Assembly (NCBI RefSeq): GCF_013055795.1
Contig: NZ_JABETO010000005.1
Span: 124,001-188,000 of the forward strand
Source: Streptomyces sp. I05A-00742
GTDB taxonomy: Bacteria > Actinomycetota > Actinomycetes > Streptomycetales > Streptomycetaceae
DNA length: 64,000 bases
Direction of reading: 5' to 3'
Both the position numbers and the translations under genes were made by a program. Positions 36,414-44,455 of this stretch are shown here, piece by piece. Below the pieces are notes generated by a model. That model worked only from the letters and a program-made list of their open reading frames with translations, was not told the origin of the DNA and made no database searches. Each line of letters opens with the position of its first letter. Positions within the stretch are counted from its first letter, which is position 1.

Positions 36414-36620
36414 TCGAGCAGCCCCCTTGGGAACGAAGCAACCGGATCGCGCTCGCCGCGACCCGGTGGGCCGCCAACCGGCCGCGCCCGACGCCTACTT
36501 AAAGAACGGGAGAGAGAAACCAATACCCACCCAACCACCCGTGTCACTCCATCAGGTGACGCGGTGGCTCGTGGGAGGGACCGCGCGGTACGGTCGCGGC
36601 GACAACCTGAAAACGACGAC

Positions 36621-36655
36621 GGCCCCCGCCGGGACGGCAATCCCGGGCGAGGGCC
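36621..36655 (+). promoter_or_regulatory. Leader hairpin upstream of the winged-helix gene
   Basis: GGCCCCCGCCGGGA (36621-36634) pairs with TCCCGGGCGAGGGCC (36641-36655) around a 6-nt loop, with one bulge and one mismatch. It is preceded by AAAACGACGAC and followed by GAGGAAG and the ATG at 36685. Comparable hairpin leaders precede related Streptomyces winged-helix genes, as I recall. It may be a translational or attenuation control element. Confidence 0.5.
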
Positions 36656-36684
36656 TGATCATCGAGGAAGCGAAGACCTTCCCC

Positions 36685-37713
36685 ATGACTGAGACGCAGT
36701 CTAGCGCGCAGGCGCGCGCCGGAGTGGTTCACCTCCGGCACCGGCACACTTCTCATTTCACGATCGTGGGCAACCACTTGGCCCAGCATCCCGACTTGTC
36801 GCTGGTGGCGATCGGCATCGGGGTCCATGTGCAGTCGCTGCCGGACGGGGCGCACGTCGGCATCAAGGACCTCACGCGGCGCTTCCGGGAGGGCGAGGTC
36901 ACCATCGCGCGCGCCCTGCGCGAGCTGGAGCGGGCCGGGTACTTGGAGCGCAGGCGGGTGCGTACCGAGGGCGGGCAGGTGGTCAGCGTCACGCGCTGGT
37001 ACGAGCGTCCGGGCGCCCTCAACTCCGCGCGGGTGGCGGCGGCGAGGGTTGTCGCGCCCGTTGCCCCCGTCGTGCGCGCCGCCGCACCGGCACCGGAGCC
37101 CGCACCCGCGCCCACACCCACGCCCGTCGACCTCGAAAAAAGGTGGCTGCGGGCGGAGGAAAAGCCTCAAACGCCGCATATCCCTCCCCCGCGTGCACCG
37201 AAATCTCCACACGCTGACGCCGAAGAGCCCACCAGCACCCCCGCCGCCCCCGATCAGCCCGCCGCCGACCTCCTCGCCGCCCTCCGCCGCCACGACCCCC
37301 GCCTTCTCCTCTCCGAGAAGGACGTCGTACGGCTCGCCCCGGCGGTCCGCGCCTGGCTGGACCGTGGGGTCGGGCCCGTCCAGGTCACCCGCACGCTCAC
37401 GGCGGACCTGCCCGTCGGCCACATCGCCTGGCCCGCGAGACTCCTCCAGTACCGGCTGACGCACTGGCTGCCACCGGCTCTGCCCACCGGGCCAGCCGGA
37501 CTGCTGGGGCCGCCAACGCCCTCGGCAGCCGGGGCGGAGCCCGCCAGGCCCGCCGCACCCCGCCCCCTGCGGACCTGCGACGGATGCGAGCGCGCGTTCC
37601 GTCCGGCAGGCTCCAGTACCGGAAACCTGTGCAGGGACTGCCGGGAAGCGCAAGGCATCCGGGACGATGGCGCGCAATCCACCCCCCTCCCCCACGGTCA
37701 GATGACGGCGTAG
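36685..37713 (+). CDS. Winged-helix DNA-binding protein with C-terminal zinc-ribbon-like motif
   Basis: The predicted protein has 342 residues from an ATG after GAGGAAG. The N-terminal wHTH (NHLAQHPDLSLVAIGIGVHV, then DLTRRFREGEVTIARALREL and a wing) occupies about 28-105. A Pro/Ala-rich linker follows, then a helical region (LLAALRRHDPRLLLSEKDVV) and a C-terminal CDGC...CRDC pair, spaced like a small zinc ribbon. Such proteins occur in many copies in Streptomyces accessory regions. A structured leader at 36621-36655 precedes it. It overlaps the next, opposite gene by 16 bp at the 3-prime ends. Confidence 0.75.
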   Translation: MTETQSSAQARAGVVHLRHRHTSHFTIVGNHLAQHPDLSLVAIGIGVHVQSLPDGAHVGIKDLTRRFREGEVTIARALRELERAGYLERRRVRTEGGQVVSVTRWYERPGALNSARVAAARVVAPVAPVVRAAAPAPEPAPAPTPTPVDLEKRWLRAEEKPQTPHIPPPRAPKSPHADAEEPTSTPAAPDQPAADLLAALRRHDPRLLLSEKDVVRLAPAVRAWLDRGVGPVQVTRTLTADLPVGHIAWPARLLQYRLTHWLPPALPTGPAGLLGPPTPSAAGAEPARPAAPRPLRTCDGCERAFRPAGSSTGNLCRDCREAQGIRDDGAQSTPLPHGQMTA

Positions 37714-38315
37714 AGCACCACGCACAGCACCAGCCCCACCACCGACGGCACGATCACCTCATAGGCCCAGCGGACGGAGCTCTCCCCCTGGGCACCCTCC
37801 CGCTCGGCGCAGCGCTCCGCGAGCTCGCGGAGGTCGTCGATGGCCTGGTCGGAGGGCGAGCGCGGCGTGGTGTCCGTGGTGGGGACGGTGACGCGGTCGG
37901 CGAGGCCCTCGGCGGCGGAGCGCTGTTGGCGGCGGGCGGCGCGCTTGCGCTGGCGGAGGGAGACGGGGATGGCCCAGAGCTGGTACTTGGCGCCGTCGGT
38001 GAGCACTTCGCTGGAGTAGCCCGCGCGGACGGTGGCGACACGGGACCACGGGAGGGTGATCGTCCGGAAGGGATTGCGGATCAGGAGGCGGTCCTCCGAG
38101 GCCGACACCGCCGGGCGGATGGTGAACGCGACGACCAGGGGCACCAGGAACAGCAGTCCCGCCAGGGCCAGCCAGGGCGTCCGCCCCCCGCCGCGCACGA
38201 TCGCGTCGCCGCCCAGCCAGGCCGCCAGCGCCAGCAGCAGCACGCCACTGGCGATGCCGGCGGACGAGCGGTATCTGCGATCGGCGAATTCCGGAGCTTC
38301 TGGAGACCTCGTCAT
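37698..38315 (-). CDS. PH-domain membrane protein
   Basis: The 205-residue protein starts at an ATG. Two membrane helices lie near the N-terminus (about 20-37 and 47-65). A bacterial PH-like domain follows, containing SASEDRLLIRNPFRTITLPW and GAKYQLWAIPVSLRQRKRAA. A cytosolic linker leads to a last helix at the C-terminus (VIVPSVVGLVLCVVLYAVI). Proteins of this layout are common in actinobacteria and their function is unknown. The gene ends inside the end of the winged-helix gene. Confidence 0.78.
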   Translation of the reverse strand: MTRSPEAPEFADRRYRSSAGIASGVLLLALAAWLGGDAIVRGGGRTPWLALAGLLFLVPLVVAFTIRPAVSASEDRLLIRNPFRTITLPWSRVATVRAGYSSEVLTDGAKYQLWAIPVSLRQRKRAARRQQRSAAEGLADRVTVPTTDTTPRSPSDQAIDDLRELAERCAEREGAQGESSVRWAYEVIVPSVVGLVLCVVLYAVI

Positions 38316-38482
38316 GTGCCGATTCTGCCGGACCCCGGGCCGCCCGGACGTTGCAGTACGGCAACGTCGTACCGCCCGTACCAGCAGGAACACATCGGCC
38401 GGGAGAACGCCGAACACCGGAGCGGGCCGCTGGTGACGACGGCCCGCCCCGGTGGCGGTGATGCAGGGGAGGTGCAGGGGTG

Positions 38483-39427
38483 TTACTTCACGTGGTTCAC
38501 CACGACGCAGCCCTTGGGCAGCTTCGGGAACAGGGCCGTGCCGTAGCCGCCGGCGGAGTCGCCGCCCTCCGTCTTGAACACGAGCTTGGGCCGGGCGCTG
38601 TCAGCGTTGGTGATCTTGGCGTAGATACCGGCGCTCTTGGGGAGCGAGGGGTGCTTGCGGTCCAGGTGGCCGAAGACCGGGGCGCGGGTGCCCATGTCCA
38701 GGAACCACACCTCCGGGCCGCGGGGGGTGTTGTACATCTCCGCGAGGGCGCCCGCGCCGATGTCCGTCTCCTTCTTCACGACGCACTGGCCCGCCGGGCG
38801 GACCGGGCCCTGACCGCTGCTGCCCTTGTCCTTGAGCGCCGTGACCTTGCCGGTGCGCGCGTTCAGCTTGACCAGGTACGCGCCGCCCTTGCCCACCAGC
38901 TTCTGGGGGTGCTTGGCGTCCAGGACGGCCACGAGGTTGTCGTTCCAGACGACGAACGCCTTGTGCTCGTAACGCCACGCCTGGTAGACGACGGCGCGGT
39001 TGCCGTGGCCGCCCGGGAGCTTGGTGTTGCCGACATGGGTGCCGCCGCGCGCCTGGTGGAAGCCCTTGTCCAGGCCGAGCCCGAGGTCCTTCTCACGCAG
39101 CGAGCCGACCTTGCCCGTGAGGACGTCGATCTCGATGAAGACGTGACCGTGGGACAGGTAGGGCCGCTTGGCGTCCAGGGTCCCGAGCTTCGCGCCCTTC
39201 GAGGTGAAGATGTCCGCCCGGTACTGCTTGGCGCCCTTGTAGATCTTGGCGACGCTGCCGTCCAGCAGCTTCTGGGTCTTCACCGGCTTCTGGGCCTTCA
39301 CCGAGGACTCGGCCGCGGCGGCAGGGGTGTGGGGGGCCGCGAACGCGGTGGAGACCGGTGCGAGCACCGCTCCCGCCACGACGGCGGAGGCGAGGGCGAT
39401 GCGCAGGGGGTTACGACGACGTGACAT
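38483..39427 (-). CDS. Secreted protein of unknown function
   Basis: The protein has 314 residues. The ATG is fixed by AGGAG 8 nt upstream. A signal peptide (RRRNPLRIALASAVVAGAVL, cut after the AFA motif near 30) is followed by a mature part with repeated short beta units. These include DGSVAKIYKGAKQYRADIF, VFIEIDVLTGKVGSL and AYLVKLNARTGKVTAL, suggesting a propeller-like or sandwich fold. Two Cys (in GQCVVKKE and KGCVVV) may form a disulfide. I recognise no family. Confidence 0.65.
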   Translation of the reverse strand: MSRRRNPLRIALASAVVAGAVLAPVSTAFAAPHTPAAAAESSVKAQKPVKTQKLLDGSVAKIYKGAKQYRADIFTSKGAKLGTLDAKRPYLSHGHVFIEIDVLTGKVGSLREKDLGLGLDKGFHQARGGTHVGNTKLPGGHGNRAVVYQAWRYEHKAFVVWNDNLVAVLDAKHPQKLVGKGGAYLVKLNARTGKVTALKDKGSSGQGPVRPAGQCVVKKETDIGAGALAEMYNTPRGPEVWFLDMGTRAPVFGHLDRKHPSLPKSAGIYAKITNADSARPKLVFKTEGGDSAGGYGTALFPKLPKGCVVVNHVK

Positions 39428-39659
39428 GCGTGGCTCCTGGTGACGAGCGCTGGAAAGGTAGACGATCCGCATGCCGCTTTCCTCATGGTGTGGGGCCGGT
39501 GAGTCGGGCGGGGCTGCTGAGAAAGAATCTATGGATCTTGTGTCATCGCCTGATCATTCGAATGTCACGGGACGTCGACAGCGATCGGAGGGCACCTCTC
39601 CACCGAAAGAGAGGGCGCCCTCCGCCGTCGAACCGGCCCCCCCTACACCCCCGGAGGGG

Positions 39660-39688
39660 GTGACACGCGCTACGCGCGTAGATATGCT
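39660..39688 (+). promoter_or_regulatory. deoC promoter with CTACGCGCGTAG operator in the spacer
   Basis: GTGACA (39660-39665) and TATGCT (39683-39688) are spaced by 17 bp, a good housekeeping-type promoter. The perfect palindrome CTACGCGCGTAG (39670-39681) lies inside the spacer and touches the -10, the position expected of a repressor site. Transcription would begin at about 39694, at the GTG start, so the mRNA should be leaderless. Confidence 0.7.
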
Positions 39689-39694
39689 CATCCG

Positions 39695-40702
39695 GTGACC
39701 ATGCATCCTTCCATGGAAGTCCCTTCCCCCGGCAACGAAGCCGCGGAGCGACTGGCGTCGATGGCCGGCGTGACCGCCTCCGACGGCACGTTGCGCCGTT
39801 TCCTGCACGGGCTCCCGGGAGTAGACCCGGTCGGGCTCGAAGCCCGCGCCGCGGCGCTCGGCACCCGTTCGATCAAGACCACGGCGAAGGCGTACGCCAT
39901 CGACCTGGCCATCTCCATGATCGACCTGACGACCCTGGAGGGCGCGGACACCCCGGGCAAGGTCCGGGCGCTGTGCGCCAAGGCCCTCAACCCGGACCCG
40001 ACGGACCGCGAAACCCCCCGCACCGCCGCGATCTGCGTCTATCCCGACATGGTGGCCACCGCCGCCGAGGCCCTGAAGGGCTCGGACGTCAAGGTCGCCT
40101 CGGTCGCCACCGCGTTCCCGGCCGGCCGCGCCGCGCTGCCGGTGAAGCTGGCCGACACGGCCGACGCCGTGGCCGCGGGCGCCGACGAGATCGACATGGT
40201 GATCGACCGGGGCGCCTTCCTCGCCGGCCGGTATATGTCCGTCTTCGAGGAGATCAAGGCCGTCAAGGAGGCCTGCCGCCGCCCCGACGGCACCGCCGCC
40301 CGGCTGAAGGTGATCTTCGAGACCGGCGAGCTGTCGACGTACGACAACATCCGCCGCGCCTCCTGGCTCGGCATGCTGGCCGGCGCCGACTTCATCAAGA
40401 CCTCGACCGGCAAGGTCGCGGTGAACGCCACCCCCGCGAACACCCTGCTGATGCTGGAGGCCGTACGCGACTTCCGCGCCACGACGGGCGTCCAGGTCGG
40501 CGTGAAGCCGGCCGGCGGCATCCGCACCACCAAGGACGCGATCAAGTTCCTGGTGCTGGTGAACGAGACCGTGGGCGACGAGTGGCTGAGCAACCAGTGG
40601 TTCCGCTTCGGCGCCTCCAGCCTCCTCAACGACCTGCTGATGCAGCGCCAGAAGCTGAGCACCGGTCGTTACTCCGGCCCCGACTACGTGACGGTGGACT
40701 GA
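39695..40702 (+). CDS. deoC: Deoxyribose-phosphate aldolase
   Basis: The protein has 335 residues, with GTG 39695 or ATG 39701 as start. It cleaves 2-deoxyribose-5-phosphate into acetaldehyde and glyceraldehyde-3-phosphate. The Schiff-base lysine is in DFIKTSTGK; ADEIDMVID and VKPAGGIRT supply the other active-site residues. It is about 75 residues longer at the N-terminus than the E. coli enzyme, which is common in Streptomyces. Two aldehyde dehydrogenase genes follow and would oxidise the acetaldehyde. The operator in its promoter links it to the nucleoside genes elsewhere in the window. Confidence 0.95.
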   Translation: MTMHPSMEVPSPGNEAAERLASMAGVTASDGTLRRFLHGLPGVDPVGLEARAAALGTRSIKTTAKAYAIDLAISMIDLTTLEGADTPGKVRALCAKALNPDPTDRETPRTAAICVYPDMVATAAEALKGSDVKVASVATAFPAGRAALPVKLADTADAVAAGADEIDMVIDRGAFLAGRYMSVFEEIKAVKEACRRPDGTAARLKVIFETGELSTYDNIRRASWLGMLAGADFIKTSTGKVAVNATPANTLLMLEAVRDFRATTGVQVGVKPAGGIRTTKDAIKFLVLVNETVGDEWLSNQWFRFGASSLLNDLLMQRQKLSTGRYSGPDYVTVD

Positions 40703-40707
40703 CCGCT

Positions 40708-42138
40708 ATGACCTTCACCTACACCCCGGCCCCCGAGTCCCGCGCTGTCGTCGACATCGCCTCCTCCTACGGGCTGTTCATCGACGGCGAGTTCCGCGAG
40801 GCGTCGGACGGCAAGGTCTTCAAGACCGTCTCCCCGTCCACCGAGGAAGTCCTCTCCGAGGTCGCGCAGGCCAACGAGGCCGACGTGGACGCGGCCGTCA
40901 AGGCCGCCCGCAAGGCGTTCGAGAAGTGGTCGGCGCTGCCCGGCTCCGAGCGCGCCAAGTACCTCTTCCGCATCGCCCGCATCATCCAGGAGCGCTCCCG
41001 CGAGCTCGCCGTCCTGGAGACGCTGGACAACGGCAAGCCGATCAAGGAGACCCGCGACGCGGACCTCCCGCTCGTCGCCGCGCACTTCTTCTACTACGCG
41101 GGCTGGGCCGACAAGCTGGAGCACGCGGGCTTCGGCGCGAACCCGCGTCCGCTCGGCGTCGCCGGCCAGGTCATCCCGTGGAACTTCCCGCTGCTGATGC
41201 TCGCGTGGAAGATCGCCCCGGCGCTCGCCGCGGGCAACACGGTCGTCCTGAAGCCGGCCGAGACCACCCCGCTGTCGGCCCTGTTCTTCGCGGACATCTG
41301 CCGCCGGGCCGGGCTGCCCAAGGGCGTCGTCAACATCCTGACCGGTGACGGGTCCACGGGCGCCGCGCTCGTCGCGCACGAGGGCATCGACAAGGTCGCC
41401 TTCACCGGCTCCACGGCGGTCGGCAAGGCCATCGCCCGGACCGTCGCCGGTACGGACAAGAAGCTCACCCTGGAGCTGGGCGGCAAGGGCGCCAACATCG
41501 TCTTCGACGACGCCCCGATCGACCAGACCGTCGAGGGCATCGTCAACGGCATCTTCTTCAACCAGGGGCAGGTCTGCTGCGCCGGTTCGCGCCTGCTGGT
41601 GCAGGAGTCGGTCCAGGACGAGCTGCTGGACGCGCTGAAGCGCCGGATGTCGACCCTCCGCGTCGGCGACCCGCTGGACAAGAACACCGACGTCGGCGCG
41701 ATCAACTCCGCCGAGCAGCTGGCCCGTATCACCGCCCTCGCCGACAGCGGCGTGACGGAGGGCGCCGAGCGCTGGGCCCCGGCCTGCGAGCTGCCGTCGA
41801 ACGGCTACTGGTTCGCCCCCACGCTGTTCACCAACGTCACCCAGGCCCACCGGATCGCCCGCGAGGAGATCTTCGGCCCGGTGCTGTCCGTGCTGACCTT
41901 CCGCACCCCCGCGGAGGCCGTCGCCAAGGCGAACAACTCGGAGTACGGCCTGTCGGCCGGCATCTGGACGGAGAAGGGTTCGCGCATGCTCGCCGTCGCG
42001 AGCAAGCTCCGCGCCGGTGTCGTCTGGGCCAACACGTTCAACAAGTTCGACCCGACCTCGCCGTTCGGCGGTTACAAGGAGTCGGGCTTCGGCCGCGAGG
42101 GCGGCCGTCATGGTCTGGAGGCGTACCTCGATGTCTGA
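40708..42138 (+). CDS. Aldehyde dehydrogenase, catalytically complete
   Basis: This 476-residue NAD(P)-dependent enzyme has all the aldehyde dehydrogenase landmarks: PWNFPLLM, catalytic Glu in LELGGKGANIVF, catalytic Cys in NQGQVCCAGSRL, and EEIFGPVLSV. It starts 5 bp after the deoC stop and shares its operon, so oxidation of the acetaldehyde made by DeoC is the obvious inferred role. Its last codons overlap the start of a second, incomplete dehydrogenase by 8 bp. Confidence 0.92.
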   Translation: MTFTYTPAPESRAVVDIASSYGLFIDGEFREASDGKVFKTVSPSTEEVLSEVAQANEADVDAAVKAARKAFEKWSALPGSERAKYLFRIARIIQERSRELAVLETLDNGKPIKETRDADLPLVAAHFFYYAGWADKLEHAGFGANPRPLGVAGQVIPWNFPLLMLAWKIAPALAAGNTVVLKPAETTPLSALFFADICRRAGLPKGVVNILTGDGSTGAALVAHEGIDKVAFTGSTAVGKAIARTVAGTDKKLTLELGGKGANIVFDDAPIDQTVEGIVNGIFFNQGQVCCAGSRLLVQESVQDELLDALKRRMSTLRVGDPLDKNTDVGAINSAEQLARITALADSGVTEGAERWAPACELPSNGYWFAPTLFTNVTQAHRIAREEIFGPVLSVLTFRTPAEAVAKANNSEYGLSAGIWTEKGSRMLAVASKLRAGVVWANTFNKFDPTSPFGGYKESGFGREGGRHGLEAYLDV

Positions 42139-43015
42139 TCGCTTGAGCGTTCTCAAGACCTACAAGCTGTTCGTCGGGGGCAAGTTCCCCCGGTCCGAGA
42201 GCGGGCGGGTGTACGAGGTGACCGACTCCAAGGGCAACTGGCTCGCCAACGCGCCCCTGTCGTCCCGCAAGGACGGGCGTGACGCCGTCGTGGCGGCGCG
42301 CAAGGCGTTCTCCGGCTGGTCCGGCGCGACCGCGTACAACCGCGGCCAGATCCTCTACCGCGTCGCCGAGATGCTGGAGGGCCGCCGCGACCAGTTCGTC
42401 GCCGAGGTCGCCGACGCGGAGGGGCTGACCAAGGCCAAGGCCGCCGCGCAGGTGGACGCGGCGATCGACCGCTGGGTCTGGTACGCGGGCTGGACCGACA
42501 AGATCGCCCAGATCGCGGGCGGTACGAACCCGGTGGCCGGGCCGTTCTTCAATGTCTCGTCCCCCGAGCCGACGGGCGTCGTGGCCGTCGTGGCGCCGCA
42601 GGAGTCCTCGTTCCTCGGCCTGGTGTCCGTGATTGCCCCGGTGATCGCCGCCGGTAACACGGTCGTCGTGATCGCGTCCGAGAAGGCGCCGCTGCCGGCG
42701 CTCTCCCTCGGCGAGGTGCTGGCCACGTCCGACGTGCCGGGCGGCGTCGTCAACGTCCTCTCCGGCCGGGCGGCCGAGATCGCGCCGTCGCTGGCCGCGC
42801 ACCAGGACGTCAACGCGATCGACCTGGCCGGTGCGGACGCGGAGCTCGCGACCGCGCTGGAGGTCGCCGCGGCGGACAATCTCAAGCGCGTTCTCCGTCC
42901 ACAGGCTGTGGACTGGGCCGCGACGCCGGGCACCGGGCGCCTGATGGCGTTCCTGGAGACGAAGACGGTCTGGCACCCGACGGGGTCGCTGGGCGTCGGC
43001 GGTTCGTCCTACTAG
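42131..43015 (+). CDS. Aldehyde dehydrogenase-like protein lacking the catalytic half
   Basis: The 294-residue protein aligns with only the N-terminal, NAD-binding part of aldehyde dehydrogenases. It has a recognisable VVAVVAPQESSFLGLVSVIA in place of PWNFP and an AAGNTVVVIASEKAPL segment. It then ends in a short tail (GRLMAFLETKTVWHPTGSLG) without the catalytic Cys or Glu. It has no stops or odd codon use. Start ATG 42131 overlaps the preceding dehydrogenase by 8 bp. I recall the same short gene in other Streptomyces deoC operons, so it is probably a maintained partner rather than recent decay. Confidence 0.8.
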   Translation: MSDRLSVLKTYKLFVGGKFPRSESGRVYEVTDSKGNWLANAPLSSRKDGRDAVVAARKAFSGWSGATAYNRGQILYRVAEMLEGRRDQFVAEVADAEGLTKAKAAAQVDAAIDRWVWYAGWTDKIAQIAGGTNPVAGPFFNVSSPEPTGVVAVVAPQESSFLGLVSVIAPVIAAGNTVVVIASEKAPLPALSLGEVLATSDVPGGVVNVLSGRAAEIAPSLAAHQDVNAIDLAGADAELATALEVAAADNLKRVLRPQAVDWAATPGTGRLMAFLETKTVWHPTGSLGVGGSSY

Positions 43016-43037
43016 CCGCACCGGGGCCGGACGACGC

Positions 43038-43071
43038 CAGGAGGGCGGGACCGATCGGTCCCGCCCTCCTG
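43038..43071. terminator. Perfect palindromic terminator
   Basis: The two 17-bp halves (43038-43054 and 43055-43071) are perfectly complementary with no spacer. It lies between the deoC operon and a convergent secreted-protein gene and can end both transcripts. Confidence 0.85.
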
Positions 43072-43087
43072 ATGCTTCCCCGGCGTC

Positions 43088-43498
43088 TCAGCGCGGCAGC
43101 AGCGCGAGCCCCGGCAGGTCCTGCACCTTCCCGCCGTCCGACATCGTCCCCGTGATCGCCCGCGTGCTCACCGGCTTGAAGTCCCCGACCTGGGTGCCCA
43201 CCGCGTTGTTGAGCGGGTCGACGCCGGTCCTGGCGAACGGGTTGACGGGCAGCGTCCGCAGCACCGGGGCGAGCGGGGCCACCGCGTGCTGGAGGCCGAT
43301 CTTCGCGCCTTCGGCCGCGGCCGCCAGGTCGATCTGACCGAGCTGTGCCTGGGCCGACGAGCCCAGTGGGCGGGCGCTCGCCTCGGTCGCGCCCGCGACC
43401 GCGATCGCGGCGCCCGCGGTGAGGGTCAGTCCCACCCGCACCAGGGAGTGCGGGGGACGAGCGGAGGGACGGAGCGCGTGACGTGCGTGCGGGGCCAT
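43088..43498 (-). CDS. Small secreted protein
   Basis: The predicted protein has 136 residues from ATG 43498, with AGGTGG just upstream. A long signal peptide (HSLVRVGLTLTAGAAIAVAG, cut near SARP) is followed by an Ala-rich helical segment (LGQIDLAAAAEGAKIGLQHA). The tail contains VNPFARTGVDPLNNAVGTQV and TRAITGTM. Its general plan resembles the secreted protein encoded at 49557: signal, helix, then a mention of a Pro/Asn-rich repeat end. No function is known. Confidence 0.65.
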   Translation of the reverse strand: MAPHARHALRPSARPPHSLVRVGLTLTAGAAIAVAGATEASARPLGSSAQAQLGQIDLAAAAEGAKIGLQHAVAPLAPVLRTLPVNPFARTGVDPLNNAVGTQVGDFKPVSTRAITGTMSDGGKVQDLPGLALLPR

Positions 43499-43622
43499 GA
43501 CCACCTGCCGAGCCGTGAGCCGGAACCATTCAGCCACGCAGCGTAGTTGAGTTGTCACGTTCAGCGCATGCGCCTACCCAGGGGGGTCCCCCGTCCGGGC
43601 CAATGCGTCACACTGGTGTTCC

Positions 43623-44312
43623 GTGACTGCCCTCCCGTCCTCGGCGCCGTGCGCCCGCGTGATCCTGCTGACCGGCCCGTCCGGTTCCGGCAAGTCGTCC
43701 CTCGCCGCCCTCACGGGGCTGCCCGTACTGAATCTCGACGACTTCTACAAGGAGGGCACGGACCCGACGCTCCCTCAGCTGCCGGACGGCGCGGGCGCCG
43801 ACTGGGACTCGCCGCTGTCGTGGGACGCGGACGCGGCCGTGGCCGCCATCGAGGCACTGTGCCGGACGACGCGCACCGCCGTGCCGCTCTACTCCATCGC
43901 CACCAGCGCGCGGACGGGCGAGAGCGTGCTGGACATCGGCCGCACGCCGCTCTTCGTGGCGGAGGGCATCTTCGCCGCCGACATCATCGACCGGTGCCGT
44001 GAGCTGGGCGTCCTGGCCGACGCGCTGTGTCTGCGCGGCCGCCCTTCGACGACCTTCAGGCGGCGGCTGGCGCGCGACCTGCGCGAGGGCCGCAAGCCGG
44101 TCCTGTACCTGCTGCGGCGCGGACTGCGGCTGATGCGCGACGAGCGGGGGATCGTGTCCCGGCAGGCCGCGCTCGGCGCGTTCCCCTGTGGCAAGGACAC
44201 CGCGATGGGCCGCATCGCCGCCGCGGCGGCGGGCCGTTGCGGGACGGTCGCGGCGACCCCGGCCCCGGGCAGGACCCCGGACCGGGCCCCGGCCCGCAAC
44301 GCCGGCGTCTGA
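43623..44312 (+). CDS. Uridine kinase-like P-loop protein
   Basis: The 229-residue protein has a Walker A motif, LLTGPSGSGKSSLAAL (about 15-30). NLDDFYKEGTDPTL matches the substrate-binding DDFY motif of uridine kinases, and TPLFVAEGIFAADI is a Walker B-like strand. Phosphorylation of uridine/cytidine with a nucleoside triphosphate is the likely activity. The LID-type segment FRRRLARDLREGRKPVLYLL is present. The setting, next to the deoC operon, supports nucleoside salvage. The C-terminal 35 residues are disordered. Confidence 0.82.
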   Translation: MTALPSSAPCARVILLTGPSGSGKSSLAALTGLPVLNLDDFYKEGTDPTLPQLPDGAGADWDSPLSWDADAAVAAIEALCRTTRTAVPLYSIATSARTGESVLDIGRTPLFVAEGIFAADIIDRCRELGVLADALCLRGRPSTTFRRRLARDLREGRKPVLYLLRRGLRLMRDERGIVSRQAALGAFPCGKDTAMGRIAAAAAGRCGTVAATPAPGRTPDRAPARNAGV

Positions 44313-44345
44313 GACCGGGAGACCCGAAGAACCCGGACACGCGGA

Positions 44346-44380
44346 AGTGGGCGGGCAGACCCCCCGGCCGCCCGCCCACT
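44346..44380. terminator. Hairpin between the kinase gene and sigQ
   Basis: Perfect 11-bp arms (44346-44356 and 44370-44380) flank a 13-nt loop, between two convergent genes. A C-rich tract follows with tandem GTCCCCCGTG units (44421-44440). Confidence 0.75.
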
Positions 44381-44455
44381 CCCTGTCCCCCCCTCTATCC
44401 CCCCTCTTGTTCCCCCCGTGGTCCCCCGTGGTCCCCCGTGTCCCCCCGAGCCGTC

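Noticed and set aside
44411..44450. C-rich GTCCCCCGTG repeats before sigQ.
   Set aside because: Only two full units are present, and the tract is better seen as part of the convergent intergenic terminator region than as a functional repeat.
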